From NCBI GenBank assembly GCA_910586705.1, contig CAJUJK010000003.1, positions 124,001 through 188,000 on the forward strand: a DNA stretch of 64,000 nucleotides, given 5' to 3'. The DNA comes from an uncultured Lachnospiraceae bacterium. Lineage in GTDB: Bacteria; Bacillota; Clostridia; Lachnospirales; Lachnospiraceae. The notes under the pieces are model-generated. The model was not told the DNA's origin and searched no databases. It saw nothing but the letters and a program-made list of their open reading frames with translations. This document shows, piece after piece, positions 24,261-33,657 of this stretch. Position 1 is the stretch's first letter, and each line of letters begins with the position of its first letter. The position numbers were made by a program, and so were the translations under genes.

Positions 24261-26156
24261 TCATTCCGCCTTTTCCAATACAAGCCCGGTTTTGCGCGTA
24301 AACTGCTCTGCCCACTCCTGCGTGCAGAAAAAGACAATGGCGCCCTGCCCGTTATCCCCCGTGGCATAAAAAGATTCCTGCGAACCCTCCTGTTCCAGAA
24401 ACGGATTGAGTACGCCAAGGACTCCTGGGTCTATCCAGTCATTGTACATCTCCATATCCCACTTGTAAGACTCCCCCTTCCACCGCAGGCTGACCGTGAC
24501 CGTCCCTCTTCCGCTCTCCCAGTCCGCATCCGTCATATCTTCCCGGATGTCCGTCACATCGTCGAGACAGCTTCCCTCCGCCAGCGCAAGCATACCGTTC
24601 AGGATATGGATATAATCCGTGGAAATATCAAACCCTTCAAAATCAAACCAGAATACATCGCCGTCATATCCCGTCACATTCCACTCTTCATCGTACATGG
24701 GCGCGCCCATGTCCATTAATAGCCATGTATACGGGCTTTCCTCCACCAGATCATACATCCCGTATTCCTCCATGGAACTTCGGACAGACGAAACCGTTTC
24801 CTCCGGCACATGCAGCCCCAGCGACTCCAGCACCTCTATCTGTTCCTCCAAGGAAACCCGCTCATAGACATTCCCCAAAGCAACACCCGGTTCATCCTTT
24901 TCCGACAGAAAAGCGCCTGCTATGACAATCCCGAAGAACGCCAGCAGAAACACTCCGAAAAGCGTCCATATCAGCCATCCCGGTACATAGCGCGCCTTCT
25001 TGGGCACAATTTTTTGTATTCCGTGGTCCGCGCATATCCTATGAAACAGATGCACCTGATCCCAGCTTAGAAAACTCTCTTTTGCAATCATTACAAAGTG
25101 TTTTTTATCTTTATGAAAGAGATAAAACGCCTCTTCCGTCTCCAACAGCCACGCGAGTGACGTCCACAAATACTTATTTCTCATGTCCGCAGGCATGGTC
25201 AGGCTGACCCCCTCCTCCGTCAGGGAAACCTGCCAGAGTCCGCAGGCGCGCGCTGCCGTCTCCGGCTGCTTTAACTGATTTCTGATCGCCTTTTCGGGGT
25301 CGCGGCAGTAAAGCCGCAGACTCACCAAAACCGCCATCACAAATCCATAACAGATGAACAGCCAGTGAAACCGCCCGGAAATCAGACAGGAGATAACCGT
25401 CAGAACAACCGTCATCACACTTCCCCAGATCAGCATCCCGTACAGCCGGGCGCTCCTTCCCAGACTGCCGCCGTTTATCAGATCAGCCGCCCCCTTCTGC
25501 AGGTGCACCCATCTCTCCCCGTCAAGCCGATATTGAAAACGGAGGTATTCCTGCGGCTCCGATTCCCACTTTTGACCAAATGGGTCACCAAAATCTGCCG
25601 CCGTATTCTCCTGACCTGCCGGAACAGCCGCTCCCGCGCCCACTCCTGCATTGTATTGACTCATGCGGTCATAGCAATTCCCCTGTGCTGCAGGATTCTG
25701 CAGCATGGCAAGAAACATGTCCGCCTCCGACACGTCCCGGAAAGAGCGCAGCGGGATGATAAACCACGCAGGACGCCCGGCTCTCTGCATATATCCCATC
25801 ATAAGAAGGCGCTTTGTCCTGCGGACCAGCCTGATATCCCGGCAGGGAATCTCGCCGTAGTCTCTTCTCTGCGCCTTCAGTCTGCCGTCCTCGATCCAGA
25901 CGCTGCCGGGCTGTCCTCTCAGAAGCTTCGACGTGGCGGAATAGTTGTAAATGCCCACTGACACCACCATCACTACCATCAGCAGAACCGTCAGCGCCGC
26001 CGCCTCAGGAATCAGCAGAAGCTCCGCCACCAGAATGACCAAAAGCCGGATCCCTGTCTTTTTGCTGTATTTCAACTGTTCCAGAAAAGCGTGCAGACAA
26101 AATTCCCGTATTTCCGCCTCGTCCATCACATATTCGTATTTTCTGCTGCCGTTCAT
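24261..26156 (-). CDS. Membrane protein with YcxB-like domains, unknown function
   Basis: A 631-residue membrane protein. The first part has two helices (about residues 35-75), then a YcxB-like segment ending SWxx-type text (LLMMGYMQRAGRPAWFIIPLRSF). A second pair of helices (about 235-285) precedes another such segment (TSLAWLLETEEAFYLFHKDK, HFVMIAKESF). A further helix lies near 400, followed by an outside or cytoplasmic C-terminal domain of about 220 residues that I do not recognise. The duplicated plan suggests an internal repeat. AAGGGAAAC precedes ATG 26156, and a promoter TTGTAA-17-TATGAT is at 26197-26225. Confidence 0.7.
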   Translation of the reverse strand: MNGSRKYEYVMDEAEIREFCLHAFLEQLKYSKKTGIRLLVILVAELLLIPEAAALTVLLMVVMVVSVGIYNYSATSKLLRGQPGSVWIEDGRLKAQRRDYGEIPCRDIRLVRRTKRLLMMGYMQRAGRPAWFIIPLRSFRDVSEADMFLAMLQNPAAQGNCYDRMSQYNAGVGAGAAVPAGQENTAADFGDPFGQKWESEPQEYLRFQYRLDGERWVHLQKGAADLINGGSLGRSARLYGMLIWGSVMTVVLTVISCLISGRFHWLFICYGFVMAVLVSLRLYCRDPEKAIRNQLKQPETAARACGLWQVSLTEEGVSLTMPADMRNKYLWTSLAWLLETEEAFYLFHKDKKHFVMIAKESFLSWDQVHLFHRICADHGIQKIVPKKARYVPGWLIWTLFGVFLLAFFGIVIAGAFLSEKDEPGVALGNVYERVSLEEQIEVLESLGLHVPEETVSSVRSSMEEYGMYDLVEESPYTWLLMDMGAPMYDEEWNVTGYDGDVFWFDFEGFDISTDYIHILNGMLALAEGSCLDDVTDIREDMTDADWESGRGTVTVSLRWKGESYKWDMEMYNDWIDPGVLGVLNPFLEQEGSQESFYATGDNGQGAIVFFCTQEWAEQFTRKTGLVLEKAE

Positions 26157-26196
26157 GTCCGTTTCCCTTTCTGATTTAACGATGCTTCCTTTTTAA

Positions 26197-26225
26197 ATCA
26201 TATCTTGAACAGACACGAATTACAA
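26197..26225 (-). promoter_or_regulatory. Promoter of the YcxB-like gene
   Basis: TTGTAA (minus, 26225-26220) is 17 bases from TATGAT (26202-26197). The start codon is 41 bases further on. Confidence 0.6.
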
Positions 26226-26239
26226 ATACTTTTTCGATC

Positions 26240-27826
26240 CTATTCCGAAAGAGCTCCCTGCATAGCCGCATAGCCGCTTTCACCCGTTCTCACCCTCACC
26301 ACGTCATTCAGGGAATAGATAAATATCTTTCCGTCTCCCACATGTCCCGTGAAGAGCACTCTTCGGGCGGTATTGACCACCTCATCCACAGGGATCTTCG
26401 CCACAACCACCTCTATCCGCACTTTGGCTCGCAGCTGCACCGAGATCGGCACGCCCCGGTAATACTCATTATAGCCTTTCTGCACACCACATCCCGTAAC
26501 GCCAGAAACCGTCATCCCCATAATGCCGATATCATTGAGAGCCATCTTGAGCGCCTCCAGCTTTTCCTTTCTGCAGATGATCTCAAGCTTCGTGAGCGGT
26601 ATATCCGGCTCCTTCCCTGCATCGTACACATAGGGCTCCTTAAAGAACGTTTCCGTGCTCTCGCCTTCGGACTTCGCCTGCACATAGAGATCGGTCCAAT
26701 CCGTCGTATCCAGATTAAGCTGGAAGTCGTAATAGCTGCTCACAAGACCATACTCACAAAGGTCAACGCCCTCCATCTCCTGCTCTTTAGAAATCCTTAA
26801 GAGCCCAAACCTGTTTAAAACAGCCTCCGTCACCCCGACAAGCACACCATTTATCACAAAGATCAGCAGGATCGCCGCAAGGTTTCCCGGAAGGGCCCTC
26901 AGCCCTGTCTGCGAATTAAAAATACCGGTTCCCAGAAGACCGAATCCGCCTCCAATGCCGAATATCACAGCCACACCTGCCGGATCATCCACCCTGCCGC
27001 CTCTCTCCACGCTCTCAATCCCGATGATCGTAAAGAATCCGGTCAGTACGCCGATCAGACACATCCACCCAGACGCCACGCTGTCGCAGCCCGGAACAGC
27101 CGCCACAAAGCCTGCTGCTGCCGCGCCTGCAGTCATTGTGATATCCGGCTTTTTGTATCTGATATAGGTGAAGAGCAGACCTGCCAACCCGGAAACGGAA
27201 CCTCCTATCACCATATTTTCCGCCGCTCTTGAGAGCATGTCCTCGCCTATTTCGATGAGAAGTCCGTTCGCGCCTGCCATGCCGAGCAGTCCGACGCAAA
27301 AAAGGAGCACGCCCGCCAGCGCAAAGGGGATATTGTGCCCGGGAACCACGCTGGCGGCGTCTTTTGCGCCCTTTCCCATCCTTGTCCCGAGCATACGGGA
27401 GGCGGCATACGCAGCGGCAGCCCCGGATAAAAATACCGTCCCAAACCCGCCGAAGTCCTGATACGCGCCAAACCCGCCAAGGATACGGCACGCACGCACG
27501 GACAACGGGTAAGAAAGAAGGGCTGCCACAGCGCACACCGTCATAAAGCCGGCCACCGTCATTCTTCCGATAATGCCGCCCGCCAAAATACAGCAGACCA
27601 AAGCGGCAAGCATCGCCTCCAGCATCATCGCGCTGCTCTCCCCCAATCCCGAAACAATACCTCCCACCAGCAAAAAGCAGGGGATCGCTATTGTAACCGC
27701 AATGATCGCCTCCATCATAACGCTTCCGGCATTCTTCGATTTTGCACAGCCCGTCTCCATCATTGCAAGACCCGTTATCGTAAGCAGCACCATCATTCCG
27801 CCAAAAAACCATGAAAAGCCTACCAT
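26240..27826 (-). CDS. Atypical ammonium transporter (Amt) fused to a PII (GlnK) domain, twin histidines replaced
   Basis: A 528-residue fusion. Residues 1 to about 345 are an Amt channel (MVLLTITGLAMMETGCAKSKN, DFGGFG, DDPAGVAVIFGIGG). The pore twin histidines (His168 and His318 of E. coli AmtB) are both Phe: F132 in GTVFLSG and F289 in VIFGIGG. A linker with EGVDLCEYG follows. Residues from about 410 are a PII domain: T-loop GYNEYYRGVPI and B-loop TGHVGDGKIFI. The T-loop position uridylylated in many PII proteins (Tyr51) is Ile here. The protein may sense rather than conduct ammonium, or pass it slowly. GGAGG precedes ATG 27826. It is last in the peptide-importer operon, 35 bases after the aminotransferase gene. 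Confidence 0.88.
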   Translation of the reverse strand: MVGFSWFFGGMMVLLTITGLAMMETGCAKSKNAGSVMMEAIIAVTIAIPCFLLVGGIVSGLGESSAMMLEAMLAALVCCILAGGIIGRMTVAGFMTVCAVAALLSYPLSVRACRILGGFGAYQDFGGFGTVFLSGAAAAYAASRMLGTRMGKGAKDAASVVPGHNIPFALAGVLLFCVGLLGMAGANGLLIEIGEDMLSRAAENMVIGGSVSGLAGLLFTYIRYKKPDITMTAGAAAAGFVAAVPGCDSVASGWMCLIGVLTGFFTIIGIESVERGGRVDDPAGVAVIFGIGGGFGLLGTGIFNSQTGLRALPGNLAAILLIFVINGVLVGVTEAVLNRFGLLRISKEQEMEGVDLCEYGLVSSYYDFQLNLDTTDWTDLYVQAKSEGESTETFFKEPYVYDAGKEPDIPLTKLEIICRKEKLEALKMALNDIGIMGMTVSGVTGCGVQKGYNEYYRGVPISVQLRAKVRIEVVVAKIPVDEVVNTARRVLFTGHVGDGKIFIYSLNDVVRVRTGESGYAAMQGALSE

Positions 27827-27861
27827 ACCAAAAACCTCCTTACCCAGACAAAATCCTGCAT

Positions 27862-28977
27862 TCAGCCTGCCGCAGGCACATTTCCCTCCGCCAGAACTTC
27901 CTTTATAATTTCGATCATCTCCCGATTCTGTTCCGGCGTGCCGATCGTGATTCTGGAATAGGCAAAGTTGCCCCTGATGATCAGTCCCTTCTTTTCAAGC
28001 TCCTGTGCCAGAATGCCGGTATCCAGATGGGAATCCGCATAGACAAAATTTGCCTTGGAAGGCCATACCTTAAAGCCAAGCGCCTCCAGCTCCCCGGTGA
28101 CATACGCTCTGCCCGCCGCGATATTCTTCACGGTGGACTCGATAAACGCTCTGTCGTCAAGAGCTGCCATCGCCCCAGCCAGAGAAGTGCGTCCCACAAC
28201 GAACACGCTGGTCGCCTTCTGCATCACGCCGTGCAGCTCCTTGTTCACAAAAGTATAGCCGACACGCTCTCCCGCAAGCCCATAGACCTTCGAGAAAGTT
28301 CTGATGACCACCAGATTAAGCCCTTCCCTGATCTCGGAGACCATGCTCTCCACGTCCGGATCATCCGCAAACTCAATATAAGCCTCGTCAACCACGGTGA
28401 TCACATGATCCGGCATCTTGTGGATAAATTCACGCAGTTTCGCGGAATCCACAGCCGTGCCGGTGGGATTGTTGGGATTACAGATATATACCATCTTCGT
28501 CTTATCTGTCACCTGTGCCGCCATCGCGTCCAGATCGAATACCTGATCCTCTGTGACGGGGACGGCGATCACTTTACCGCCATGTCTCTTAACCGCGCTG
28601 TTCAAGGCGCTGAAGGTAGGTTCACACGTGACATACTCGTCCCCTTCGCAGATGAATATCTCGCCCAGAAGTGCCAGCACGCCGCTGGCACCGGCGGAGA
28701 TAATCACATTGTCGCCGGAATCGTCAAACCCGAACAATGTTCCTATTTTTTTTCGGAGCCCTATACAAGAAGGATCCGGATATATGTTTACGGACGCCAC
28801 CGCCTCCCTGATCGCGGCTGTCGCCATAGGCGCCGTCCCATACTGATTTTCGTTGGAAGCAAGCTTCAGCACACGGTCAAGATGGTATTTCTCCTTTACG
28901 CTCTCCGAAGTCCTTCCGGGGATATAGGGCGGAATATTCTGAATGCCCGGTCTTGTCAATGTATCAATCTTACTCAA
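27862..28977 (-). CDS. HisC-like aminotransferase (histidinol-phosphate aminotransferase family)
   Basis: A 371-residue PLP enzyme of fold type I, class II. LASNENQYGTAP and PDPSCIGLRKKIG are near the N-terminus, NPNNPTG and VVDEAYIEF are in the middle, and the PLP lysine lies in RTFSKVYGLAGERVGY. The family includes HisC but also aromatic or general aminotransferases. No other histidine gene is near, and the neighbours are a peptide importer and, divergently, a D-2-hydroxyacid dehydrogenase, so a catabolic role on amino acids from peptides is likely. The start codon is TTG at 28977, with GGAGG eight bases upstream. No ATG fits better. Confidence 0.82.
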   Translation of the reverse strand: MSKIDTLTRPGIQNIPPYIPGRTSESVKEKYHLDRVLKLASNENQYGTAPMATAAIREAVASVNIYPDPSCIGLRKKIGTLFGFDDSGDNVIISAGASGVLALLGEIFICEGDEYVTCEPTFSALNSAVKRHGGKVIAVPVTEDQVFDLDAMAAQVTDKTKMVYICNPNNPTGTAVDSAKLREFIHKMPDHVITVVDEAYIEFADDPDVESMVSEIREGLNLVVIRTFSKVYGLAGERVGYTFVNKELHGVMQKATSVFVVGRTSLAGAMAALDDRAFIESTVKNIAAGRAYVTGELEALGFKVWPSKANFVYADSHLDTGILAQELEKKGLIIRGNFAYSRITIGTPEQNREMIEIIKEVLAEGNVPAAG

Positions 28978-29007
28978 AACTTTTCCCTCCTCTTCTGAGT
29001 TGTTCTG

Positions 29008-30678
29008 TTATTTCAGATCTGAGAAACGATAATTTGATTCGTCCCTGTCGTTGTAAGTTACGCCTGTGATCGCCGGGTTTCTCAGCCCGATATAGTGCAT
29101 GGTGGAGATCGGTATGCTGAAGAAATTCTCGTCCACAAGGATGCGCTCCGCCTCATGGAGGTATGTATTTCTCTCCTCCTGCGTCACCGCGCCGTTTGCG
29201 CTTGCAATAGCCGCATCATAATCCGCGTCGGAAACACCGTTAAAATTCAGCGCGGAATCCGAGACATAAAGTGCCAGATAGTTGATGGGATCCGTAAAGT
29301 CCGCCGTCCAGTTGTATCGCAGCAGTTGGAACGTCCCCTCTCTCTTCGTCGTGTTGTAGACCTCCGTCTCCTGCGCTTCCAGCCGGATCTCTATGTTGAG
29401 CACGGCCTTCAGCTGTGCCTGAATCGCCTGCGCGAGAATGGCATCCTTATCGTTGGAGGGATAGGTGTAGGTCAGTGTCGGGAACCCGTTACCGTCGGGA
29501 TAACCTGCCTGCGCCAAAAGTTCTTTCGCCTTCTGCGCATCCTCCGAGAAATGGGAGACCTCATCATAAAAATAGCCGCCGCCCTTGTTGGATGTCATAT
29601 ATTTCGGGACCCACGCGTAAGCCGGCTCCCAGTTCGTGCCGAGAGAGGCGCAGATTGCATTGCGGTCGAGCGCCAGTGCAATGGCTTCCCGCACAAGCGC
29701 GTCGTCGAGCGGTTCCGCCTTCACATTGGGCAGGATCGCCGTTGTTGTGATCATTCTCCAGATAAAGAGTTCGTCAGAGTCCTTATACTGCGTTTCGATG
29801 TAGTCGGGCAGTCCGCTCGCAACATCTACCTCCCCCGCCGTATAGGCGGCAATCATCGACTGTGTATCCGTGATCGTCTGATCCACAATCCGGTCGATCT
29901 TAACCTGATCCGCAGCAAAATAGTACGGGTTCTTCTCCACCGCATAATACTGATCCTGCACAAACTCCGTGAGCATGTAAGGACCGTTGCACGGGCAGGT
30001 CGCCGGATCCTTATACCAATCCGTACCGTTCACGGCAACGCCGGTCTTTGACGGATAGTAAACCGGAAGAGCCAGCAGTTTGGTAAAATACGCGCACGGC
30101 TTGGTCAGATGAAAAACAAGCGTATTGTCATCCTCCGCTATCGCCTGTATGTCGTCCGCGGAGCCTGTCCCCTCATATGCCGCCTGTGCCCCCTCGATCA
30201 CAAAAAGCTGGTCCGCATACACCGAGCCGCTCGTCTCCGAATCGAGCGCCCTCGTAATCGTATTCAGGAAATCGCCCGCAGTCACCGCAGAACCGTCGGA
30301 CCACTTTCCGTCCTTGCGAAGATGGAATGTGTATGTCATCTGGTCGTCGCTGACTTCAAAACTCTCCGCCGCCTCATAGATCACCTCGCCGGACTTGTCG
30401 TAGGAGATCAGGGGCAGGGAACACAGTCTCGCGAACGCGTTCCAGCTCTGCAGGGCAAAGCCCGCGGGATCCAGACTGCCGTCCAGCGCGCCGTCCGCTA
30501 TGGTGATGACTTTTCCCGTCCCATCGGACGCGCCTTCAGACGCCCCTGCACCCGCCTCCGTCTTCCCGGAAGCGCTCTGCGCTCCCGAAGAGCCTCCACA
30601 TCCTGCCACCGCCGCAAGCATTGCCGCTGACAACGTCAAGACCACTACTTTTCTTGTGAAATGTTTTAATCTTTTCAT
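29008..30678 (-). CDS. Oligopeptide ABC transporter substrate-binding lipoprotein (OppA-like)
   Basis: A 556-residue solute-binding protein of family 5. The signal peptide ends at lipobox AVAGCGGS. Family landmarks are SPEFVEKGSFD-like KSGEVIYEAAESFEVSDDQM, TYTFHLRKDGKWSDGSAVTA, CPCNGPYMLTEFVQ, and the C-terminal half with YNWTADFTDPINYLALY. It captures oligopeptides outside the cell for the OppBCDF importer encoded just upstream. The gene order on the minus strand places it after the two ATPases. GGAGGAGAG precedes ATG 30678. Confidence 0.93.
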   Translation of the reverse strand: MKRLKHFTRKVVVLTLSAAMLAAVAGCGGSSGAQSASGKTEAGAGASEGASDGTGKVITIADGALDGSLDPAGFALQSWNAFARLCSLPLISYDKSGEVIYEAAESFEVSDDQMTYTFHLRKDGKWSDGSAVTAGDFLNTITRALDSETSGSVYADQLFVIEGAQAAYEGTGSADDIQAIAEDDNTLVFHLTKPCAYFTKLLALPVYYPSKTGVAVNGTDWYKDPATCPCNGPYMLTEFVQDQYYAVEKNPYYFAADQVKIDRIVDQTITDTQSMIAAYTAGEVDVASGLPDYIETQYKDSDELFIWRMITTTAILPNVKAEPLDDALVREAIALALDRNAICASLGTNWEPAYAWVPKYMTSNKGGGYFYDEVSHFSEDAQKAKELLAQAGYPDGNGFPTLTYTYPSNDKDAILAQAIQAQLKAVLNIEIRLEAQETEVYNTTKREGTFQLLRYNWTADFTDPINYLALYVSDSALNFNGVSDADYDAAIASANGAVTQEERNTYLHEAERILVDENFFSIPISTMHYIGLRNPAITGVTYNDRDESNYRFSDLK

Positions 30679-30710
30679 AATCTCTCCTCCTTCTTATCTA
30701 AAAATATGTA

Positions 30711-31685
30711 TTATACATATTTATAGCACGCTGCCTTATGACCGTTCTGATTTGCCATTACCGGCGGGGTGATCCTGCACTCTGGTCTGCACTCGGGACA
30801 TCTCGTGCAGAAAGGACACCCTTCCGGCGTATGGATGGGGCTTGGCACCTCCCCCTCCAGTTTGATCCGATTTACGGAGCGCGCCGTATTCGGGTCCGCT
30901 ATGGGTGCAGCGCTCAAGAGCGCTTTCGTATACGGATGGAGCGGATTGGAATACACCTCGTCCGCATCGCCGAACTCGACCAGATGTCCCAGATACATAA
31001 CGCCGATCTTATGGCTGATATGTCTGACCATCGTCAGATCGTGGGCGATGAAAAGATAGGACAGTCCCCTCTCGTCCTGAAGCTTTTCCAAAAGGTTTAT
31101 GATCTGCGCCTGAATCGATACATCCAGCGCGGATATAGGTTCGTCGCAGAGGATAAAATCGGGGTCAAGCGCCAGCGTTCTGGCTATGCCGATACGCTGT
31201 CTCTGTCCTCCGGAAAACTCGTGCGGATATCTCGAAATGTGGTCCGGCTTCAGTCCGACCTGTTCGAGAAGCTCCTGAACCTTGGCTTCCCTTCCCGCCT
31301 TGTCGTACATCTTATAGATCTCCATCGGCTCGCCGATGATTTCTCCCACCGTATATCTGGGATCGAGGCTCGCGTAGGGGTCCTGAAAGATCATCTGCAT
31401 TTTATTTCTGTACTGCCAGAGCTTTGCATTGGACAAATGCGTGATATCCGTACCGTTATAGACGACCTTTCCCGCCGAAGGCTCGTAGATCCTTATGATG
31501 CTACGCGCAAGTGTACTCTTTCCGCATCCGCTCTCCCCCACGAGTCCTACCGTCTCTCCGGGATAAATGTCGAAGGTCACATCGTCCACCGCCTTCACGT
31601 AATCGGAGGGCTTTAGGAACCGCTTGTTCGCCATAAAATATTTTTTTAAATGTCTCACTTTTACTACCGGTGTCACTTCTCCCAT
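30711..31685 (-). CDS. Oligopeptide ABC transporter ATP-binding protein (OppF-like)
   Basis: A 324-residue ATPase. Walker A is GESGCGKST, the signature FSGGQRQRIGIARTLALDP and Walker B FILCDEPISALDV are as in OppF. The C-terminal oligopeptide-transporter extension has clustered cysteines, GCPFCTRCPECRPECR, which in this family bind an iron-sulfur cluster. It drives peptide import with the next gene product. AGGAGG precedes ATG 31685. It follows the OppD-like gene by two bases, so translation is coupled. Confidence 0.94.
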   Translation of the reverse strand: MGEVTPVVKVRHLKKYFMANKRFLKPSDYVKAVDDVTFDIYPGETVGLVGESGCGKSTLARSIIRIYEPSAGKVVYNGTDITHLSNAKLWQYRNKMQMIFQDPYASLDPRYTVGEIIGEPMEIYKMYDKAGREAKVQELLEQVGLKPDHISRYPHEFSGGQRQRIGIARTLALDPDFILCDEPISALDVSIQAQIINLLEKLQDERGLSYLFIAHDLTMVRHISHKIGVMYLGHLVEFGDADEVYSNPLHPYTKALLSAAPIADPNTARSVNRIKLEGEVPSPIHTPEGCPFCTRCPECRPECRITPPVMANQNGHKAACYKYV

Positions 31686-31687
31686 AA

Positions 31688-32719
31688 CTATCCCTCCTGC
31701 GCTTTCACGATCTCGTCCGCTCTATCCATGCAATAGTGCCAGCAGGAAACACAGTGCCCCTCCCCGAAGCACTTCTCTGCAGGTCCGTAGTCCTTACAGA
31801 TATTCATCGCTCTGGTGCATCTTGGCATAAACGCACAGCCGGAATTGAGTTTCAAAAGATCCGGCGGCGTTCCGGGGATCGATAAAAGGCTCTGCCTCGC
31901 TGCGCCCCCATGGGTCACCACACTACTCAACAGTCCCTGTGTATAAAAATGCTTTGTCTCGTAAAAGATTTCATTCAGGCTGCCGCGCTCCACAATCTTT
32001 CCGGCATACATGATATTTACCTTCTCACACATCATGGAGACCACTCCCAGATCGTGTGTGATCATGATCACCGCCATGTTCTGCCTTTCTGCAAGCTCCA
32101 TCAAAAGATCGATAATCTGCGCCTGAACGGTGACATCGAGCGCGGTGGTCGGCTCGTCTGCTATGATCAGCTTTGGCCGGCAGGCGAGAGCCGCCGCGAT
32201 CACGATACGCTGTCTCATGCCGCCGGAAAATTCAAAAGGATATTGGTGAAATCTGTCCTCCGGGCTTGGAATGCCGACCTGCTTCATAAGCTCGACCGCC
32301 CTGTTCTTCGCCTCCTCACGCGTGCATTTTTCATGCTTGATAATACCCTCTGTTATCTGCGTCCCGATCTTTAAGACCGGATTTAAATATGTCATGGGGT
32401 CCTGAAAGATCATGCCGATCTGTACGCCCCTGATCTCTTCCATCGCTTTCTCATAGGCTTTCCCGTCGCCGCAAAACTCCTTTGCCAGAGGGCTGATATC
32501 GCGCCCGTCAAAAAGCATCTGTCCCGAGACCACCCTGCCGTTCTTCGCAAGAAGCCCCATAAGGGCAAGCATTCCGACGCTCTTGCCGGAGCCGGACTCC
32601 CCGACGATGCCGAGCATTTCCCCCGTATCCAGCTTGTAACTGACGTTTCTGACCGCATGGACGACGCCGTTTTTTGTCTGAAAGTCGACCGATAAATTTT
32701 TTATCTCCAACAGTGCCAT
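31688..32719 (-). CDS. Oligopeptide ABC transporter ATP-binding protein (OppD-like)
   Basis: A 343-residue ATPase. Walker A is GESGSGKSV, where a Val replaces the usual Thr or Ser at the last position. The signature FSGGMRQRIVIAAALACRP and Walker B LIIADEPTTALDV are typical of OppD. The C-terminal extension includes GCAFMPRCTRAMNICKDYGP and a later Cys pair, as in the family. It forms the ATPase dimer with the OppF-like protein. GGGAGGG precedes ATG 32719, 15 bases after the OppC-like stop. Confidence 0.94.
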   Translation of the reverse strand: MALLEIKNLSVDFQTKNGVVHAVRNVSYKLDTGEMLGIVGESGSGKSVGMLALMGLLAKNGRVVSGQMLFDGRDISPLAKEFCGDGKAYEKAMEEIRGVQIGMIFQDPMTYLNPVLKIGTQITEGIIKHEKCTREEAKNRAVELMKQVGIPSPEDRFHQYPFEFSGGMRQRIVIAAALACRPKLIIADEPTTALDVTVQAQIIDLLMELAERQNMAVIMITHDLGVVSMMCEKVNIMYAGKIVERGSLNEIFYETKHFYTQGLLSSVVTHGGAARQSLLSIPGTPPDLLKLNSGCAFMPRCTRAMNICKDYGPAEKCFGEGHCVSCWHYCMDRADEIVKAQEG

Positions 32720-32734
32720 TTCTGTTCCCTCCCT

Positions 32735-33646
32735 CTAATGTCTCTTGGTCGGATCAAGAGCCTCACTCAAGCCCTCACTGATAAAGTTCAGTGCAAAGAT
32801 GATGATGCAGATGACCGAAACCGGGCAGAACATCTGGTTCGGATAAACGGTCATGTACATTCTGGCGTCCTGCGCCAATGTGCCAAGGCTTGCCTGCGGC
32901 GCGGAAATGCCCATGCCGATGAAGCTTAAGAATGCCTCCTGAAAGATCGCCTGTGGGATCGCCATCGTCGCCTCCACCAGAAGCGGTCCCAGCGCGTTGG
33001 TAAATATGTGCCGGAACAGAATCCTCGGCGCAGAGGCTCCCTCCGTGTAGGCAGCCAGCGCGAACTCTCTCTCCTTGAGCGCTATCACCTGCGTCCGCAT
33101 CATCCTCGAAGTCCCAATCCACCCCGAAACGCACATGCCCAGCATGATGCTTCCCACATTTGCCCCGAAGATGAGCATCAGAAGGATGATGTAGAGCAGC
33201 GACGGGACCGCGTAGATCACGTCCACGATCCGCATCATGAGCATATCCGTCCTGCCGCCCACATACCCGGCGATGCCGCCGTAGATGACGCCCAAAAACA
33301 TGTTGATAAAGGTGGTGAGGAAACCCACCATAAGCGAGATCCTTACCCCGTACAGCGACCTCGTAAAAAGGTCTCTGCCAAGAGCGTCCGTCCCGAAGAT
33401 GTGCTTCAGGCTCATCCCCGCATTGATCTCGGTTCCCATGCCGTCATAGGCATAGGGTGAGACAAAGGGTCCTATCATGGCGGTCAGAACGATCACGGTG
33501 AGGACGACCAGCCCCACAAACGCTCTCTTATTGACTTTGAATCTGTCCCAGACGTCTCTCCAAAATCCGCCGGATGGAACAGCTATGAATTCCGCATTCT
33601 GCAATGCGGGATCGATCGGTTTAAAATAATCGGCTTTCGCTAACAT
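32735..33646 (-). CDS. Oligopeptide ABC transporter permease (OppC-like)
   Basis: A 303-residue permease with about six helices and the OppC N-terminal extension (SGGFWRDVWDRFKVNKRAFVG). HIFGTDALGRDLFTRSLYGVR is the family signature, and the coupling loop LKEREFALAAYTEGASAPRILFRHIFTNALGP contacts the ATPases. It forms the channel with the OppB-like protein. GAGGAGGAG precedes ATG 33646. Only 11 bases separate it from the OppB-like gene. Confidence 0.95.
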   Translation of the reverse strand: MLAKADYFKPIDPALQNAEFIAVPSGGFWRDVWDRFKVNKRAFVGLVVLTVIVLTAMIGPFVSPYAYDGMGTEINAGMSLKHIFGTDALGRDLFTRSLYGVRISLMVGFLTTFINMFLGVIYGGIAGYVGGRTDMLMMRIVDVIYAVPSLLYIILLMLIFGANVGSIMLGMCVSGWIGTSRMMRTQVIALKEREFALAAYTEGASAPRILFRHIFTNALGPLLVEATMAIPQAIFQEAFLSFIGMGISAPQASLGTLAQDARMYMTVYPNQMFCPVSVICIIIFALNFISEGLSEALDPTKRH

Positions 33647-33657
33647 CTCTCTCCTCC

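Noticed and set aside
27862..28977. Histidine biosynthesis operon
   Set aside because: The aminotransferase is HisC-like, but there is no other his gene around it, so I did not assign the symbol hisC.
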